Assembly: GCA_020348765.1 (NCBI GenBank) | Contig: CP070753.1 | Span: 714,292 to 719,628, forward strand | Origin: Burkholderiales bacterium | GTDB taxonomy: Bacteria; Pseudomonadota; Gammaproteobacteria; Burkholderiales; Burkholderiaceae_E | DNA length: 5,337 bases | Reading direction: 5' to 3' | Shown here: piece by piece, positions 5,172 through 5,337 of the stretch | Position numbering within the stretch: the stretch's first letter is position 1 | Layout of the letters: each line of letters opens with the position of its first letter | Notes under the pieces: model-generated | What the model saw: only the letters and a program-made list of their open reading frames with translations | The model's database searches: none | What the model was told of the DNA's origin: nothing | Translations under genes and position numbers: made by a program

Positions 5172-5337
5172 TCAGTGCATCCGCACCCGGTTGCGGCCGG
5201 CCCGCTTGGCGTCGTACAGCGCCTGGTCGGCCCGCTCGAGCAGCTGTTCGACGGTCTCGCCCGGGCGGTACTCGGCCAGCCCGGCCGAAACGGTGACCGC
5301 CAGGCCCTCTGCGAGGTCGGTCCAGGTCTGATCGGCC
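5172..5337 (-). CDS. GGDEF-domain (diguanylate cyclase type) protein, C-terminal fragment
   Basis: The last 54 residues and the TGA stop (5174-5172) are visible; the gene runs off the right edge. The fragment has the end of a GGDEF domain: LAVTVSAGLAEYRPGE, then EQLLERADQALYDAKRAG and RNRVRMH. The strand VTVSAGLA and the helix ADQALYDAKRAGRNRV are hallmarks of diguanylate cyclases, which make cyclic di-GMP from two GTP. The GG(D/E)EF signature lies outside the window, so whether the enzyme is active, and which sensor domain it carries, cannot be judged. It points the same way as the DUF6502-type gene, but a 230-bp gap and a separate promoter argue against one operon. Confidence 0.9.
   Translation of the reverse strand, partial: ADQTWTDLAEGLAVTVSAGLAEYRPGETVEQLLERADQALYDAKRAGRNRVRMH

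Overview
The window is strongly GC-rich, dense in genes and shows proteobacterial gene types: an Hsp15-type S4 protein, a MaoC-like hydratase, outer-membrane-type lipoproteins and a GGDEF protein. This suggests a high-GC gamma- or betaproteobacterium. The species cannot be named from the sequence. I see no rRNA, tRNA, CRISPR array, transposase or phage gene.

Layout. Bases 1-181 hold no gene but carry a 13-bp tandem array (45-149). Then comes hslR on the minus strand (182-643). A 203-bp divergent spacer follows, with a stem-loop in the hslR leader and a 16-bp tandem repeat that carries -10-like hexamers. A MaoC-like hydratase lies on the plus strand (847-1320). A 124-bp convergent spacer with two GC-rich hairpins separates it from a minus-strand cluster. 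Read in transcription order, that cluster is a DUF6502-type putative DNA-binding protein (4941-3997), DUF5666 lipoprotein A (3987-2776) and DUF5666 lipoprotein B (2749-1445). Upstream of it, across a 230-bp spacer with an 8-bp tandem array, is the C-terminal end of a GGDEF (diguanylate cyclase type) protein running off the right edge.

How the genes work together. The three-gene minus-strand cluster is the most interesting part. Its genes are 9 and 27 bp apart, and the stop codon of the first overlaps the ribosome-binding site of the second. A 19-bp perfect inverted repeat lies across the -10 box of a good-looking promoter whose predicted start point is at the first ATG. That fits a self-regulated, possibly leaderless operon in which a cytoplasmic DNA-binding protein controls two paralogous, envelope-anchored proteins built of repeated beta-rich modules. 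The biochemical role of DUF5666 and DUF6502 proteins is unknown to me, so operon logic is inference. The two left-hand genes look like ordinary housekeeping genes.

Four unrelated short tandem arrays (units of 13, 16, 18 and 8 bp) occur in 5.3 kb. One is inside a coding region and three are between genes, so this genome appears prone to simple-repeat expansion next to genes.
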